From: Nitrospiraceae bacterium | Lineage (GTDB): Bacteria > Nitrospirota > Nitrospiria > Nitrospirales > Nitrospiraceae | DNA: 6,579 nt | Assembly: GCA_025934615.1 (NCBI GenBank) | Contig: JAICXS010000110.1 | Coordinates: forward strand, 1 to 6,579 | Direction: 5' to 3' | Position numbers and translations under genes: made by a program | In this document: piece by piece, positions 1 to 6,127 of the stretch | How positions within the stretch are numbered: the first letter of the stretch is position 1 | How the letters are laid out: every line of letters starts with the position of its first letter | Notes under the pieces: model-generated | Databases searched by the model: none | Told to the model about the DNA's origin: nothing | The model's input: only the letters and a program-made list of their open reading frames with translations

Positions 1-89
1 CACAGACCCGCCACAATGATGCTTTTCCCGACTTCGGAACCGGTTCCCAGTACGGCCAGCGATTTGGCGCGTGGTTTAGTTTTTTCCAT
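1..89 (-). CDS. cobQ: Cobyric acid synthase, N-terminal fragment (cut by left window edge)
   Basis: Only the first 29 codons plus two bases are present. The peptide has a short basic leader, then AKSLAVLGTGSEVGKS (about residues 8-23) followed by a hydrophobic IIVAGL stretch. This is the typical start of CobQ/CbiP: a strand leading into a P-loop-like GTxSxVGKS nucleotide-binding loop of the DTBS-like (dethiobiotin synthetase-like) amidotransferase fold. The family uses ATP and glutamine to amidate adenosylcobyrinic acid a,c-diamide at four carboxylates, giving adenosylcobyric acid, the substrate of CbiB in the same operon. The ATG at 89 has a weak purine-rich stretch (AAAGAGA) a few bases upstream and overlaps the cbiZ stop by 14 bp, suggesting coupled translation. 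The related CobB/CbiA cyrinic acid synthase is a less likely alternative, because its loop usually reads differently. The C-terminal glutaminase domain lies outside. Confidence 0.85.
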   Translation of the reverse strand, partial: MEKTKPRAKSLAVLGTGSEVGKSIIVAGL

Positions 90-864
90 CAGATCTCTTT
101 GTCGACACTCTGCCGGAATGATCGCGTGAACGCTCGCTCGCCTCAGATCGTGAAGCCCACTGTCGATAGCGAAGAAGCCCGCCAAGGACCCCTTGGGCCA
201 CCACTCGTCCGATGAGTTCCCCCATTGCGGTGTGGGTCCCGCTGTAGCGAAGCGCCGGACCATCTCCATTGACGATGACAATCGCATCCGTCCCAGTGCC
301 GGTCGCACCGGGGCCGCCGGTCCAGGTCGGGACAGATTCTGCCAGCAAGGTAGCCGCTTTGCTTTCGGTCGCGACTTGCACCGCTCCGACCATCGCCGGC
401 ATCGCCAAGCGGGCATTCGTGATTAGGATGATGTTAATCGTTCCCGGAGAAGACTCAGCCTCGCGTTCAGCCGCACCATTCGGCTCACCGGCTCTGACCG
501 CATTTGACACGCCGACCGTAAAAAATCCCTCGACCCAAATATCTGCGGATTCCTCGCGTAGGGTAATGAGGTCTTTCAGTGACACGGCCGTCATCAAGGC
601 TACGCATGGACTCTCTATCCCCAATTGGGCGGCCAACCGCCCCAAATATCGGCTCGGATCACCCCAGACTAGGCTCGAGCTCGATGCAGAAAGAATCATG
701 GGACGGGTGGGCACTTGGTGGTTCAAAATATACTGCGCGCGCACAAGCCCTCCGCCGCGAGGAGCCGATGAAAGCATCGTCATCCGCCTACCCAAATCGA
801 TCATCAGCGTATTACGGCGGACTGAAAATTTGGTAAGCAGCGAAGCCGGACGGCGCCCCCTCAC
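76..864 (-). CDS. cbiZ: Adenosylcobinamide amidohydrolase, corrinoid salvage/remodelling
   Basis: The 262-residue product carries the CbiZ signature blocks in order: LSSAPRGGG (31-39), NHQVP (48-52), ALMTAVSL (89-96), GVSNAVRAG (118-126), GTINIILI (141-148), ATESKAATL (165-173), ATGTGTDAI (187-195) and SGTHTAMGELIG (208-219). CbiZ hydrolyses the amide between the corrin ring and aminopropanol of adenosylcobinamide, and in bacteria also of pseudo-B12, returning adenosylcobyric acid that CbiB can rebuild. No signal peptide or membrane helix is seen, so it is probably cytoplasmic. I chose the GTG at 864, which overlaps the cobD stop as GTGA, because internal ATGs at 804 and 783 would remove residues that align with the usual lead-in to the LSSAP block. 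The Shine-Dalgarno is weak, so coupling to cobD is likely. The last ~26 residues (237-262) are a charged Ser/Arg-rich tail beyond the conserved domain, and its end overlaps cobQ by 14 bp. Confidence 0.9.
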   Translation of the reverse strand: MRGRRPASLLTKFSVRRNTLMIDLGRRMTMLSSAPRGGGLVRAQYILNHQVPTRPMILSASSSSLVWGDPSRYLGRLAAQLGIESPCVALMTAVSLKDLITLREESADIWVEGFFTVGVSNAVRAGEPNGAAEREAESSPGTINIILITNARLAMPAMVGAVQVATESKAATLLAESVPTWTGGPGATGTGTDAIVIVNGDGPALRYSGTHTAMGELIGRVVAQGVLGGLLRYRQWASRSEASERSRDHSGRVSTKRSDGKN

Positions 865-1949
865 TCTTGGTCCCTCAGCAGCCGGCGAAGCGCTGCGATC
901 AGACGACGATTCTGCTCAGGCGTTCTCACGGCAACTCGAATCGTGCCGGCGGTGAGCCCCGGTGTCGTCGAACAATCCCGCACCAAGATGCCTTCCGCGT
1001 ACAGCCGTTCCGCAATCTCCACAGCGGTATGCGGCTGAGGCAACTCCACCAGCAAGAAATTCGCCAGAGATGGAAACACCACCACACCATTCAATGCCTG
1101 CAGCGCTGCAAAGAAACGAGCCCGTTCGAGCGCCATGAAACGCCGGCTTCTTCGGGCATACGGAATATCGTTCAGCGAGGACAAGGCCCCCGCTTGAGCA
1201 AGAGTATTCACCGACCACGGCGCCTGTAGGGCGTGCAGACGAGTCACAGTCTTCTCATCACTGACTGCATAGCCGATACGGAGTCCCGGTAATGCATAAA
1301 ACTTGGTGAAGCTACGTAGTATTACCACACGGGAATAGCGATTGATCTCCGGCAGGATCGAGCGCTCTTCGCAATAATCTACAAACGTCTCATCAATGAT
1401 GGTCCAAGCTCCGCGATGCGATACCGTCTCCGCCAACTCACGTATATCGTTAAGATTAATTCCCTGGCCTGTCGGACTGTTAGGGTTGCACACAAAGACG
1501 GCTTGGATCTTTGTCCGATTGTTTCGAATCATCCTCGTCGCATCCTGAACCGGAACCCGATATTGTTCAACTCGCATCGCATTGATCGACACCGCTTGAC
1601 CACCTTCCAACAATAAGGCCCGCGCATACTCCGAAAAGGTGGGCCCGACGATAAGACCGCTGTAAAGCGACAGCGCTCGAGGCAGAAGCTGGATGACCTC
1701 GCTCGATCCATTCCCAATCAGAATCTGTTCGGGAATGAGACCATGCCGGATTGCCAGTGCCTCCCGAAGAGCGATGCAATCCGGTTCAGGATAATGGGAT
1801 GTGAGGCGAAGCGCAGCTATCATCGCGCGAACGGCGCGTGGTGAAGGCCCGAGCGGATTGATGCTGGCGCTGAAATCGACGACCCGAGTGAGCGAGCGCC
1901 CGGTTTCACGAGCCGCTCTATAGATATTGCCGCCGTGAGGGGAGGTCAT
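861..1949 (-). CDS. cobD: L-threonine-O-3-phosphate decarboxylase (PLP enzyme)
   Basis: A 362-residue fold-type I PLP enzyme of the histidinol-phosphate aminotransferase-like group, about the length of Salmonella CobD (364). It makes (R)-1-aminopropan-2-ol O-2-phosphate from threonine phosphate, the arm that CbiB attaches. Visible motifs: N-terminal DFSASINPLGPS (25-36), phosphate-binding GNGSSEVI (79-86), NPNSPTG (155-161), DETFVDY (186-192) with Asp186 expected to contact the PLP ring nitrogen, SFTKFYALPGLRIGYA (213-228) with Lys216 as the predicted Schiff-base lysine, and IRVAVRT (337-343) with the C-terminal arginines that bind substrate carboxylate. No cysteine-rich C-terminal extension is present. 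HisC is the main alternative, but the N-terminal ASINPLG motif and cobalamin neighbours favour CobD (CobC in Pseudomonas denitrificans naming). The ATG at 1949 overlaps the cbiB TGA by 4 bp and has no strong ribosome site, so reinitiation is likely. Confidence 0.93.
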   Translation of the reverse strand: MTSPHGGNIYRAARETGRSLTRVVDFSASINPLGPSPRAVRAMIAALRLTSHYPEPDCIALREALAIRHGLIPEQILIGNGSSEVIQLLPRALSLYSGLIVGPTFSEYARALLLEGGQAVSINAMRVEQYRVPVQDATRMIRNNRTKIQAVFVCNPNSPTGQGINLNDIRELAETVSHRGAWTIIDETFVDYCEERSILPEINRYSRVVILRSFTKFYALPGLRIGYAVSDEKTVTRLHALQAPWSVNTLAQAGALSSLNDIPYARRSRRFMALERARFFAALQALNGVVVFPSLANFLLVELPQPHTAVEIAERLYAEGILVRDCSTTPGLTAGTIRVAVRTPEQNRRLIAALRRLLRDQE

Positions 1950-2896
1950 GATCGTAAAGCCAGCGCGGCAGCGGCAAGGGCCGCGGCCATCGCGGACGCG
2001 ATACCCATCAGGTGGAGTGCGACCGTTACATGTCCCGGCACAAGAGGCGTCAGAGCGTCACCGAGACGCGGCCGTTCCGTAGCGATGCCACCGTAGACGT
2101 TTGTCCCGCCTAGTTGAACGCCTAATGCCCCGGCCATTGCCGCTTCGGGCCGGCCACTATTGGGACTAGGATGCTTCGATCCATCCCGATAAAATATACG
2201 CCAAGCAGTTCGCATCGTATGCGTCCGAAGCCCGGCAGCGCAAATCAACAATAGTGCGGTCAGTCTGGCAGGTATCCAATTGGCCACATCGTCCAATCGG
2301 GCTGAGGCCCACCCAAAATATCGATAGTGGACATCGCGATGGCCGATCATGGAATCCAGCGTATTGATTGCCTTATAAGCCAATGCCAGGGGAGGACCGC
2401 CCAGGGCCAGATAGAAAAGAGGAGCGATCACTCCATCGGCCGTACTCTCCGCAATTGTTTCGACAGTCGCGCGCACAATCTCGGTACATGACAGACCATC
2501 CGTATCGCGACCGACAATCCGGGATACCGCCTCGCGGGCTCGACCCAGTGATCCACCCTCCAGCGCATTGGCAACCAATCGAGCATGGTCAACAAGATCA
2601 CGCGCCGCGAGAGTGGTCCATGCAATAAGAACCATGAGTACAGTTTTCACTCCGGCATCGACCCAGCCGGCTAAGTCAATGGCCAGCCACCCAGTCGCAT
2701 AGGTCAGTGCAGGCAAGCCAATGGCCAGTATGATGCCGGCCATTCGCAAGCCCGCCCGAGTATGAACGACTATCCTGATCCTGGTTTCATACCATACAAT
2801 CACCATGCCTATAAGACGCACCGGATGAGGGCACCAGCGAGGATCGCCGATGGCCGCGTCCAGTACACAGGCCATTATGAGCTCTCCCGAGCTCAT
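1946..2896 (-). CDS. cbiB: Adenosylcobinamide-phosphate synthase (membrane protein)
   Basis: The 316-residue integral membrane protein joins aminopropanol phosphate to adenosylcobyric acid, forming adenosylcobinamide phosphate (called CobD in the Pseudomonas denitrificans naming). Family motifs: GDPRWCPHPVRLIG (17-30), IVGRDT (127-132), ETIAESTADGVIAPLF (146-161), YKAINTLDSMIG (174-185), RLDDVANWIPAR (200-211), then HPSPNSGRPEAAMAGALG (242-259) and QLGG (261-264). Hydrophobic segments lie at about 52-74, 82-97, 155-172, 211-224 and 291-315. The open frame runs upstream through cobS, but I start it at the ATG at 2896, which overlaps the cobS TGA by 4 bp and puts 12 residues before the LDxxxGDP block, as in Salmonella CbiB. 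A second ATG at 2875 has the better ribosome site (GGGAG, 8-base spacing) and would give 309 residues. Downstream it overlaps cobD by 4 bp. Confidence 0.93.
   Translation of the reverse strand: MSSGELIMACVLDAAIGDPRWCPHPVRLIGMVIVWYETRIRIVVHTRAGLRMAGIILAIGLPALTYATGWLAIDLAGWVDAGVKTVLMVLIAWTTLAARDLVDHARLVANALEGGSLGRAREAVSRIVGRDTDGLSCTEIVRATVETIAESTADGVIAPLFYLALGGPPLALAYKAINTLDSMIGHRDVHYRYFGWASARLDDVANWIPARLTALLLICAAGLRTHTMRTAWRIFYRDGSKHPSPNSGRPEAAMAGALGVQLGGTNVYGGIATERPRLGDALTPLVPGHVTVALHLMGIASAMAAALAAAALALRS
2884..2888 (-). promoter_or_regulatory. Candidate ribosome binding site for the inner cbiB start
   Basis: GGGAG on the minus strand, eight bases before the ATG at 2875 (cbiB codon 8). The outer ATG at 2896 lacks an equally good site and would depend on coupling to cobS. 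This site is what makes the cbiB start uncertain. Confidence 0.4.
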
Positions 2897-3669
2897 CCTA
2901 AGTTGAACACATGTGGGCCTAAGCCGGCTATAGCCGGGGCCATCAGCAAGAAGACGATTTCGGCAGCTTCGTTCGTCGCTCCAAGCGTATCGCCGGTAAT
3001 GCCGCCCAAGAGTCTTTGGGCCAGAAACGTGAGGCCACGGGCGACGACCACAATTACCATGCATCCGATAAGCGCGCCGACAAGCCCGACACTCAGCGCG
3101 ATGGCAATCACCAAGCCAACAGTGGCGACGAGGACATCGCGTCCCGAAAGCTGCTGGAGAAACGGCTGAGCGAGCCCTCCCTCTCGACGGGCATAGGGCA
3201 CGCCGACCCCTCCCACGACCATCGCCCAACGGCCGACTGCCGGCATACAGAGCAACACGGCAAAGCGACTGGATTGCGGCAAGGCGATCAATGCGGCATA
3301 GCGCAACGCCAACGCCAGCATTAAGCCCGTTGCGCCCAACGCGCCGATATGTGCGTCCCGCATTATTTTCAGACGGTCGGCAACCGTCCGTCCCCCCGCC
3401 AGTCCGTCAACCGAATCAGCTAGTCCATCGAGATGCAACCCACCCGTCAGAAGCACCAGGATGACGATAATCACAACATCGACGATCCCGGGCGAAAAAA
3501 TATTGGCCAACAGGAGATCACTCGCGGCAAGCAGTATCCCGAGAATCAATCCTACAATGGGAAACCATCCCATGGACCGGGCCAAGTCGGAGGGTGTGGG
3601 ATCATGATGTGCGGATGAAAGGGGAATCACCGTGAGGAAATGCCACGCCATGACAAAGTGACGAAACAC
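2893..3669 (-). CDS. cobS: Adenosylcobalamin 5'-phosphate synthase (membrane protein)
   Basis: A 258-residue polytopic membrane protein that condenses AdoCbi-GDP (from CobU) with alpha-ribazole phosphate (from CobT), releasing GMP. Family motifs: the N-terminal FLTVIP (11-16), GGLHLDGLADSVDGL (76-90) with Asp81, Asp85 and Asp88 in the pattern expected to bind metal and nucleotide, MRDAHIGALG (103-112) and GITGDTLGATNE (223-234). Hydrophobic stretches are near 35-57, 61-76, 111-131, 137-155, 180-212 and 235-252. The start is a GTG at 3669, two bases after the cobT stop. A GAGG five bases upstream supports it, whereas the ATG at codon 7 (3651) has no ribosome site. Its length is in the normal range of about 250 residues for the family. 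It overlaps cbiB by 4 bp. Pairing of the two membrane enzymes CobS and CbiB fits the view that the last assembly steps occur at the membrane. Confidence 0.94.
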   Translation of the reverse strand: MFRHFVMAWHFLTVIPLSSAHHDPTPSDLARSMGWFPIVGLILGILLAASDLLLANIFSPGIVDVVIIVILVLLTGGLHLDGLADSVDGLAGGRTVADRLKIMRDAHIGALGATGLMLALALRYAALIALPQSSRFAVLLCMPAVGRWAMVVGGVGVPYARREGGLAQPFLQQLSGRDVLVATVGLVIAIALSVGLVGALIGCMVIVVVARGLTFLAQRLLGGITGDTLGATNEAAEIVFLLMAPAIAGLGPHVFNLG

Positions 3670-3671
3670 GG

Positions 3672-4727
3672 TTACCTCGAACGTTCGGAGACACCGGCTT
3701 CATCAAATGTGGCCATTTCGGTCAAGATTTTGATTCCGGCTTGGATCAATCCAATGGCAAGGCATGCGCCCGTCCCTTCTCCCAAACGAAGATCTAAATC
3801 GAATAATGGGTTCAGCTTGAACCGATCGAGCACGGCCTGATGCCCCCGCTCGACGGAACGGTGCGAGGCGATGAAATAGTCGACACATCGAGGCTGCAAG
3901 CCTGCCGCGATCAATGCCGCGGCGCCCGCAATGAATCCATCCAACACGACCGGAATGCGATGGGCAGCGGCACCCAGGATCAATCCCGCTAGTCCGGCAA
4001 TTTCGAATCCTCCCACTTTATGGAGAACGTCAATCGGATCTTGCGCATTCGGGCGATGCAGAGCGAGCGCTTTCTCGATGACCATCACTTTCCGATGAAA
4101 CGACGCATCATCGATCCCGGTCCCTCTCCCCGTAACCTGCTCCACGGCCACCCCGGTCATGACGGACGCAATGGCAGCACTCGACGTAGTATTGCCGATC
4201 CCCATTTCACCCGTTCCGATAAGGGAACATCCTTCCTGGGCGGCGTGCGTCGCCAAGTCTATCCCGACAGCCAACGCCTCCTCGGCCTGCACACGACTCA
4301 TCGCCGGCTGAATCAGCATGTTGCGTGTGCCCGAGGCAATTTTTCGGCGGATGAGAAAAGGGACATCATCAAATTCAGCCGCAACACCGATATCGACCAC
4401 GCGTACTTCGGCGCCGACATGGCGAGCCAACACATTCACTGCGGCGCCGCCTCGAACGAAGTTCAGCACCATCTGCGCCGTCACGGCGCTGGGATAGGCG
4501 CTGACGCCTTCGGCCGCCACGCCATGATCGGCGGCAAATGTAAAAATGATCGCGCGGGGTAGTTTGGGCTGCTCCTCACCGGTCATGGCCACGAATCGGG
4601 CCGCCAATTCCTCCAGACGTCCTAAACTGGCCACCGGCTTCGTGAGCCGGTCCAAGCGTGCGTGCGCCCGTTGTAGGCACGTCATGTCGAGGGCAGGAAT
4701 CTGATGGATCGCTTCCTTGAGAGTCAT
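3672..4727 (-). CDS. cobT: Nicotinate-nucleotide:dimethylbenzimidazole phosphoribosyltransferase
   Basis: A 351-residue enzyme that moves phosphoribose from nicotinate mononucleotide to DMB, giving alpha-ribazole 5'-phosphate. Motifs: FAADHGVAAEGVSAYP (64-79), LNFVRGGAAVNVLARH (88-103), GEMGIGNTTSSAA (173-185), GRGTGID (200-206) and RLGEGTGA (314-321). From the ATG at 4727, Glu174, Lys213 and Glu317 fall at the same residue numbers as the active-site residues described for Salmonella CobT. This supports both the function and this start. A GAGAG seven bases upstream also supports it. An in-frame GTG at 4766 would add 13 residues and overlap cobU by 22 bp, which is less likely. The gene follows cobU by 17 bp and precedes cobS by 2 bp. 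With bluB in the same operon, DMB is the expected substrate base, although CobT enzymes accept other bases too. Confidence 0.96.
   Translation of the reverse strand: MTLKEAIHQIPALDMTCLQRAHARLDRLTKPVASLGRLEELAARFVAMTGEEQPKLPRAIIFTFAADHGVAAEGVSAYPSAVTAQMVLNFVRGGAAVNVLARHVGAEVRVVDIGVAAEFDDVPFLIRRKIASGTRNMLIQPAMSRVQAEEALAVGIDLATHAAQEGCSLIGTGEMGIGNTTSSAAIASVMTGVAVEQVTGRGTGIDDASFHRKVMVIEKALALHRPNAQDPIDVLHKVGGFEIAGLAGLILGAAAHRIPVVLDGFIAGAAALIAAGLQPRCVDYFIASHRSVERGHQAVLDRFKLNPLFDLDLRLGEGTGACLAIGLIQAGIKILTEMATFDEAGVSERSR
3675..3678 (-). promoter_or_regulatory. Ribosome binding site deciding the cobS GTG start
   Basis: GAGG on the minus strand, five bases before the GTG at 3669 and touching the last cobT codons and stop. 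It favours the GTG over the ATG six codons further in. Confidence 0.55.
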
Positions 4728-4739
4728 CGCTTGTCTCTC
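4728..4739 (-). repeat. 12-bp direct repeat copy containing the cobT ribosome binding site
   Basis: GAGAGACAAGCG on the minus strand ends directly before the cobT ATG, and its GAGAG (4735-4739) acts as a plausible Shine-Dalgarno with seven-base spacing. The same 12 bases occur at the start of cobU (5324-5335). Confidence 0.5.
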
Positions 4740-4744
4740 GCTTT

Positions 4745-5338
4745 CTATTTCACTTGAACCGAACACCCGCTGACAACGAAATACACTCGATCAGCAGCTC
4801 GCGCTAATTGTTGATTGACGTGGCCGGCCAAATCGCGGAATCGACGGGTCTCAGGATCGAATGGTACCATCCCCAAGCCCAACTCATTCGTCACGACAAT
4901 CACACGGCTGCGCATACGATGGATAGCAGAGAGAAGATCATTCACACGATCGGGAATATCGGAATGAGGCACGCCGCTTCCGAGAAGATTGCTGAGCCAG
5001 AGGGTCATGCAATCGAGCACAATGACTCGATAGCGGCCGTGATGTTTTTCAAACCAGGCGGCCAGCTCCATCGGAACCTCGGCCGTTTCCCAAGCGGCGC
5101 CTCGCTCTGTCTGATGACGACGAATCCGTTCAGCCATTTCCTTATCGAGTGACTGGCCGGTCGCCACGAACATTCGTGGGCGGCTTCGCCCGGCCAGTTC
5201 CAAGGCCTTCGAGCTTTTGCCGGAAGCCCCGCCACCGATCACTAGAGTCAACCCCGCTCCACGACCTGAGTGATGCCCAGTTAGCGATGCGCCGCCGCGC
5301 TTGACGCCCCGCTTCATGGTTGACGCTTGTCTCTCCAT
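4745..5338 (-). CDS. cobU: Bifunctional adenosylcobinamide kinase / adenosylcobinamide-phosphate guanylyltransferase
   Basis: A 197-residue cytoplasmic enzyme that phosphorylates adenosylcobinamide and then transfers GMP from GTP to make AdoCbi-GDP for CobS. Motifs: P-loop GGGASGKS (35-42), ATGQSLDKEMAERIRRH (59-75), LDCMTLWLSNLL (108-119), VTNELGLGMVP (149-159), RRFRDLAGHVNQQLA (165-179) and a VVSG (188-191) end. His75 aligns with the second His of the Salmonella HH pair in which the GMP-carrying residue lies; the first is Arg here. The domain usually starts almost at residue 1 (about 180 residues), but here a basic Gly/Ser-rich leader of about 29 residues precedes it. I chose the ATG at 5338, which shares a base with the bluB stop (TAATG). 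An ATG at 5317 (190 residues) is possible, and the frame stays open to 5404. The first start has GGAG only two bases away, so the choice is uncertain. Confidence 0.94.
   Translation of the reverse strand: MERQASTMKRGVKRGGASLTGHHSGRGAGLTLVIGGGASGKSSKALELAGRSRPRMFVATGQSLDKEMAERIRRHQTERGAAWETAEVPMELAAWFEKHHGRYRVIVLDCMTLWLSNLLGSGVPHSDIPDRVNDLLSAIHRMRSRVIVVTNELGLGMVPFDPETRRFRDLAGHVNQQLARAADRVYFVVSGCSVQVK
5324..5335 (-). repeat. 12-bp direct repeat copy at the cobU start
   Basis: Second copy of GAGAGACAAGCG, inside the first codons of cobU if translation starts at 5338, or 6 bases before the alternative ATG at 5317. The matching copy at 4728-4739 sits directly before the cobT start. Confidence 0.45.
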
Positions 5339-6018
5339 TACTCCGTTCGATTTCCCCAACGATCGTGGTGAATGAGACGATCGACCGGAAGCCGCTCTCG
5401 CCATCCCTCGCGCTCAAGGTCCGGCTGCTTCTCAAATTGAGCGACATAGCCTACACACAAATAGGCAACGATTTTAATCGGCTTCGGAATACCAAGGACC
5501 GCCTTGAGAGCCGCGTGGTCTAAAATGCTGACCCATCCGACTCCAACACCTTCGGCCCGAGCGGCCAGCCACAAATTTTGTATGGCGCAGCAGGTGCTAT
5601 ATAGGTCTGTGTCCCGCACCGTCGAACGGCCCAACACATGGCGGCCGCCGCGTTGCCGATTACACGTGATGCACAGATTCACCGGCGCTTCCTCGATGCC
5701 TTCCAGCTTCAACCGCTTATAGAGACCGGCACGCTTCGGCTCATAGCCGGCCGCGGCGGCGGCATTCGTTTCGAGAAAGAGTGCCTTGACCGCGCGCTTG
5801 GTATCTGCGTCGCGGATCACGACGAAATCCCACGGCTGCATGAATCCGACGGAACCGGCATGGTGCGCGGCCGTCAACAGCCGAACGAGCGTCTCTTCCG
5901 CGAGCGGCCGTGGAAGAAAATTGGCCCGCACATCGCGCCGCTCGAAGATGGCCCGATAGACGGCCGCGCGCTCTGCATCAGAGAAATATTCCAGCTTACC
6001 GTTCATTGTGTCTGTCAT
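5338..6018 (-). CDS. bluB: 5,6-dimethylbenzimidazole synthase (flavin-destructase)
   Basis: A 226-residue nitroreductase-like protein that breaks down FMNH2 with O2 to give DMB, the lower base of cobalamin, which CobT then uses. Motifs: FSDAERAAVYRAIFERRDVR (12-31), AHHAGSVGFMQPWDF (51-65), KLEGIEEAPVNLCITC (104-119), DLYSTCCAIQNLWLAARAEG (138-157), GVGVGWVSIL (158-167) and a conserved C-terminal HHDRWG (217-222). Asp29 and Ser164 correspond, with identical spacing, to Asp32 and Ser167 reported as important in Sinorhizobium BluB. Several in-frame ATGs exist. I chose 6018 because it leaves about 11 residues before the conserved FSDAER block, close to known BluB proteins. Starts at 6108 (256 residues), 6042 and 6006 are possible, and none has a strong ribosome site. 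Ordinary nitroreductases are excluded by the block pattern and neighbours. The gene implies that the cell makes DMB in the presence of oxygen. Confidence 0.95.
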   Translation of the reverse strand: MTDTMNGKLEYFSDAERAAVYRAIFERRDVRANFLPRPLAEETLVRLLTAAHHAGSVGFMQPWDFVVIRDADTKRAVKALFLETNAAAAAGYEPKRAGLYKRLKLEGIEEAPVNLCITCNRQRGGRHVLGRSTVRDTDLYSTCCAIQNLWLAARAEGVGVGWVSILDHAALKAVLGIPKPIKIVAYLCVGYVAQFEKQPDLEREGWRERLPVDRLIHHDRWGNRTE

Positions 6019-6049
6019 TTGTTTTCGCTCATGCTCGAACATGGTCTCG

Positions 6050-6076
6050 ATGCCGCCGCCTAGGAGCAAGCGGCAT
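6050..6076 (-). other. Inverted repeat (possible hairpin) between cobO and bluB
   Basis: ATGCCGC (6050-6056) and GCGGCAT (6070-6076) form a perfect 7-bp inverted repeat around a 13-base loop. No U-run follows on the transcribed strand, so it does not look like an intrinsic terminator. It lies upstream of the preferred bluB start, in the longest spacer of the operon (6019-6127), but would be coding if bluB starts at 6108. Chance is possible. Confidence 0.3.
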
Positions 6077-6127
6077 AGAAGAGAACTGTTCACCGTGAAA
6101 TCTTTCATTCAGCATAGGCAGGCCCGA

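Noticed and set aside
269..955. Plus-strand open frame of 228 codons opposite cbiZ and the end of cobD
   Set aside because: It mirrors the conserved CbiZ coding sequence on the other strand, has no recognisable domain and would run against the whole operon.
916..1218. Minus-strand open frame of 100 codons inside cobD
   Set aside because: It is an alternative frame within the conserved C-terminal part of CobD, with no own start context or family features.
3120..3126. GCCACTG on the minus strand, resembling the B12-box core of cobalamin riboswitches
   Set aside because: It lies within cobS codons for a hydrophobic segment, far from any gene start, and no other riboswitch elements are seen around it.
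2897..3229. N-terminal extension of the cbiB frame into cobS (to 427 residues)
   Set aside because: The extra residues are cobS read in another frame, lack CbiB homology and are Arg/Cys-rich. CbiB proteins are about 310-330 residues.
4020..4562. Plus-strand open frame of 180 codons opposite cobT
   Set aside because: It is antisense to the highly conserved CobT core, and its translation is rich in His and Arg with no family pattern. It is a shadow frame.
5638..6063. Plus-strand open frame of 141 codons opposite bluB
   Set aside because: BluB on the minus strand matches its family from end to end, so this is the complementary reading of a conserved gene.
6050..6076. Possible rho-independent terminator after cobO
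   Set aside because: The stem is only 7 bp with a 13-base loop and is followed by GC-containing sequence rather than a T-run, so it is listed only as an inverted repeat.
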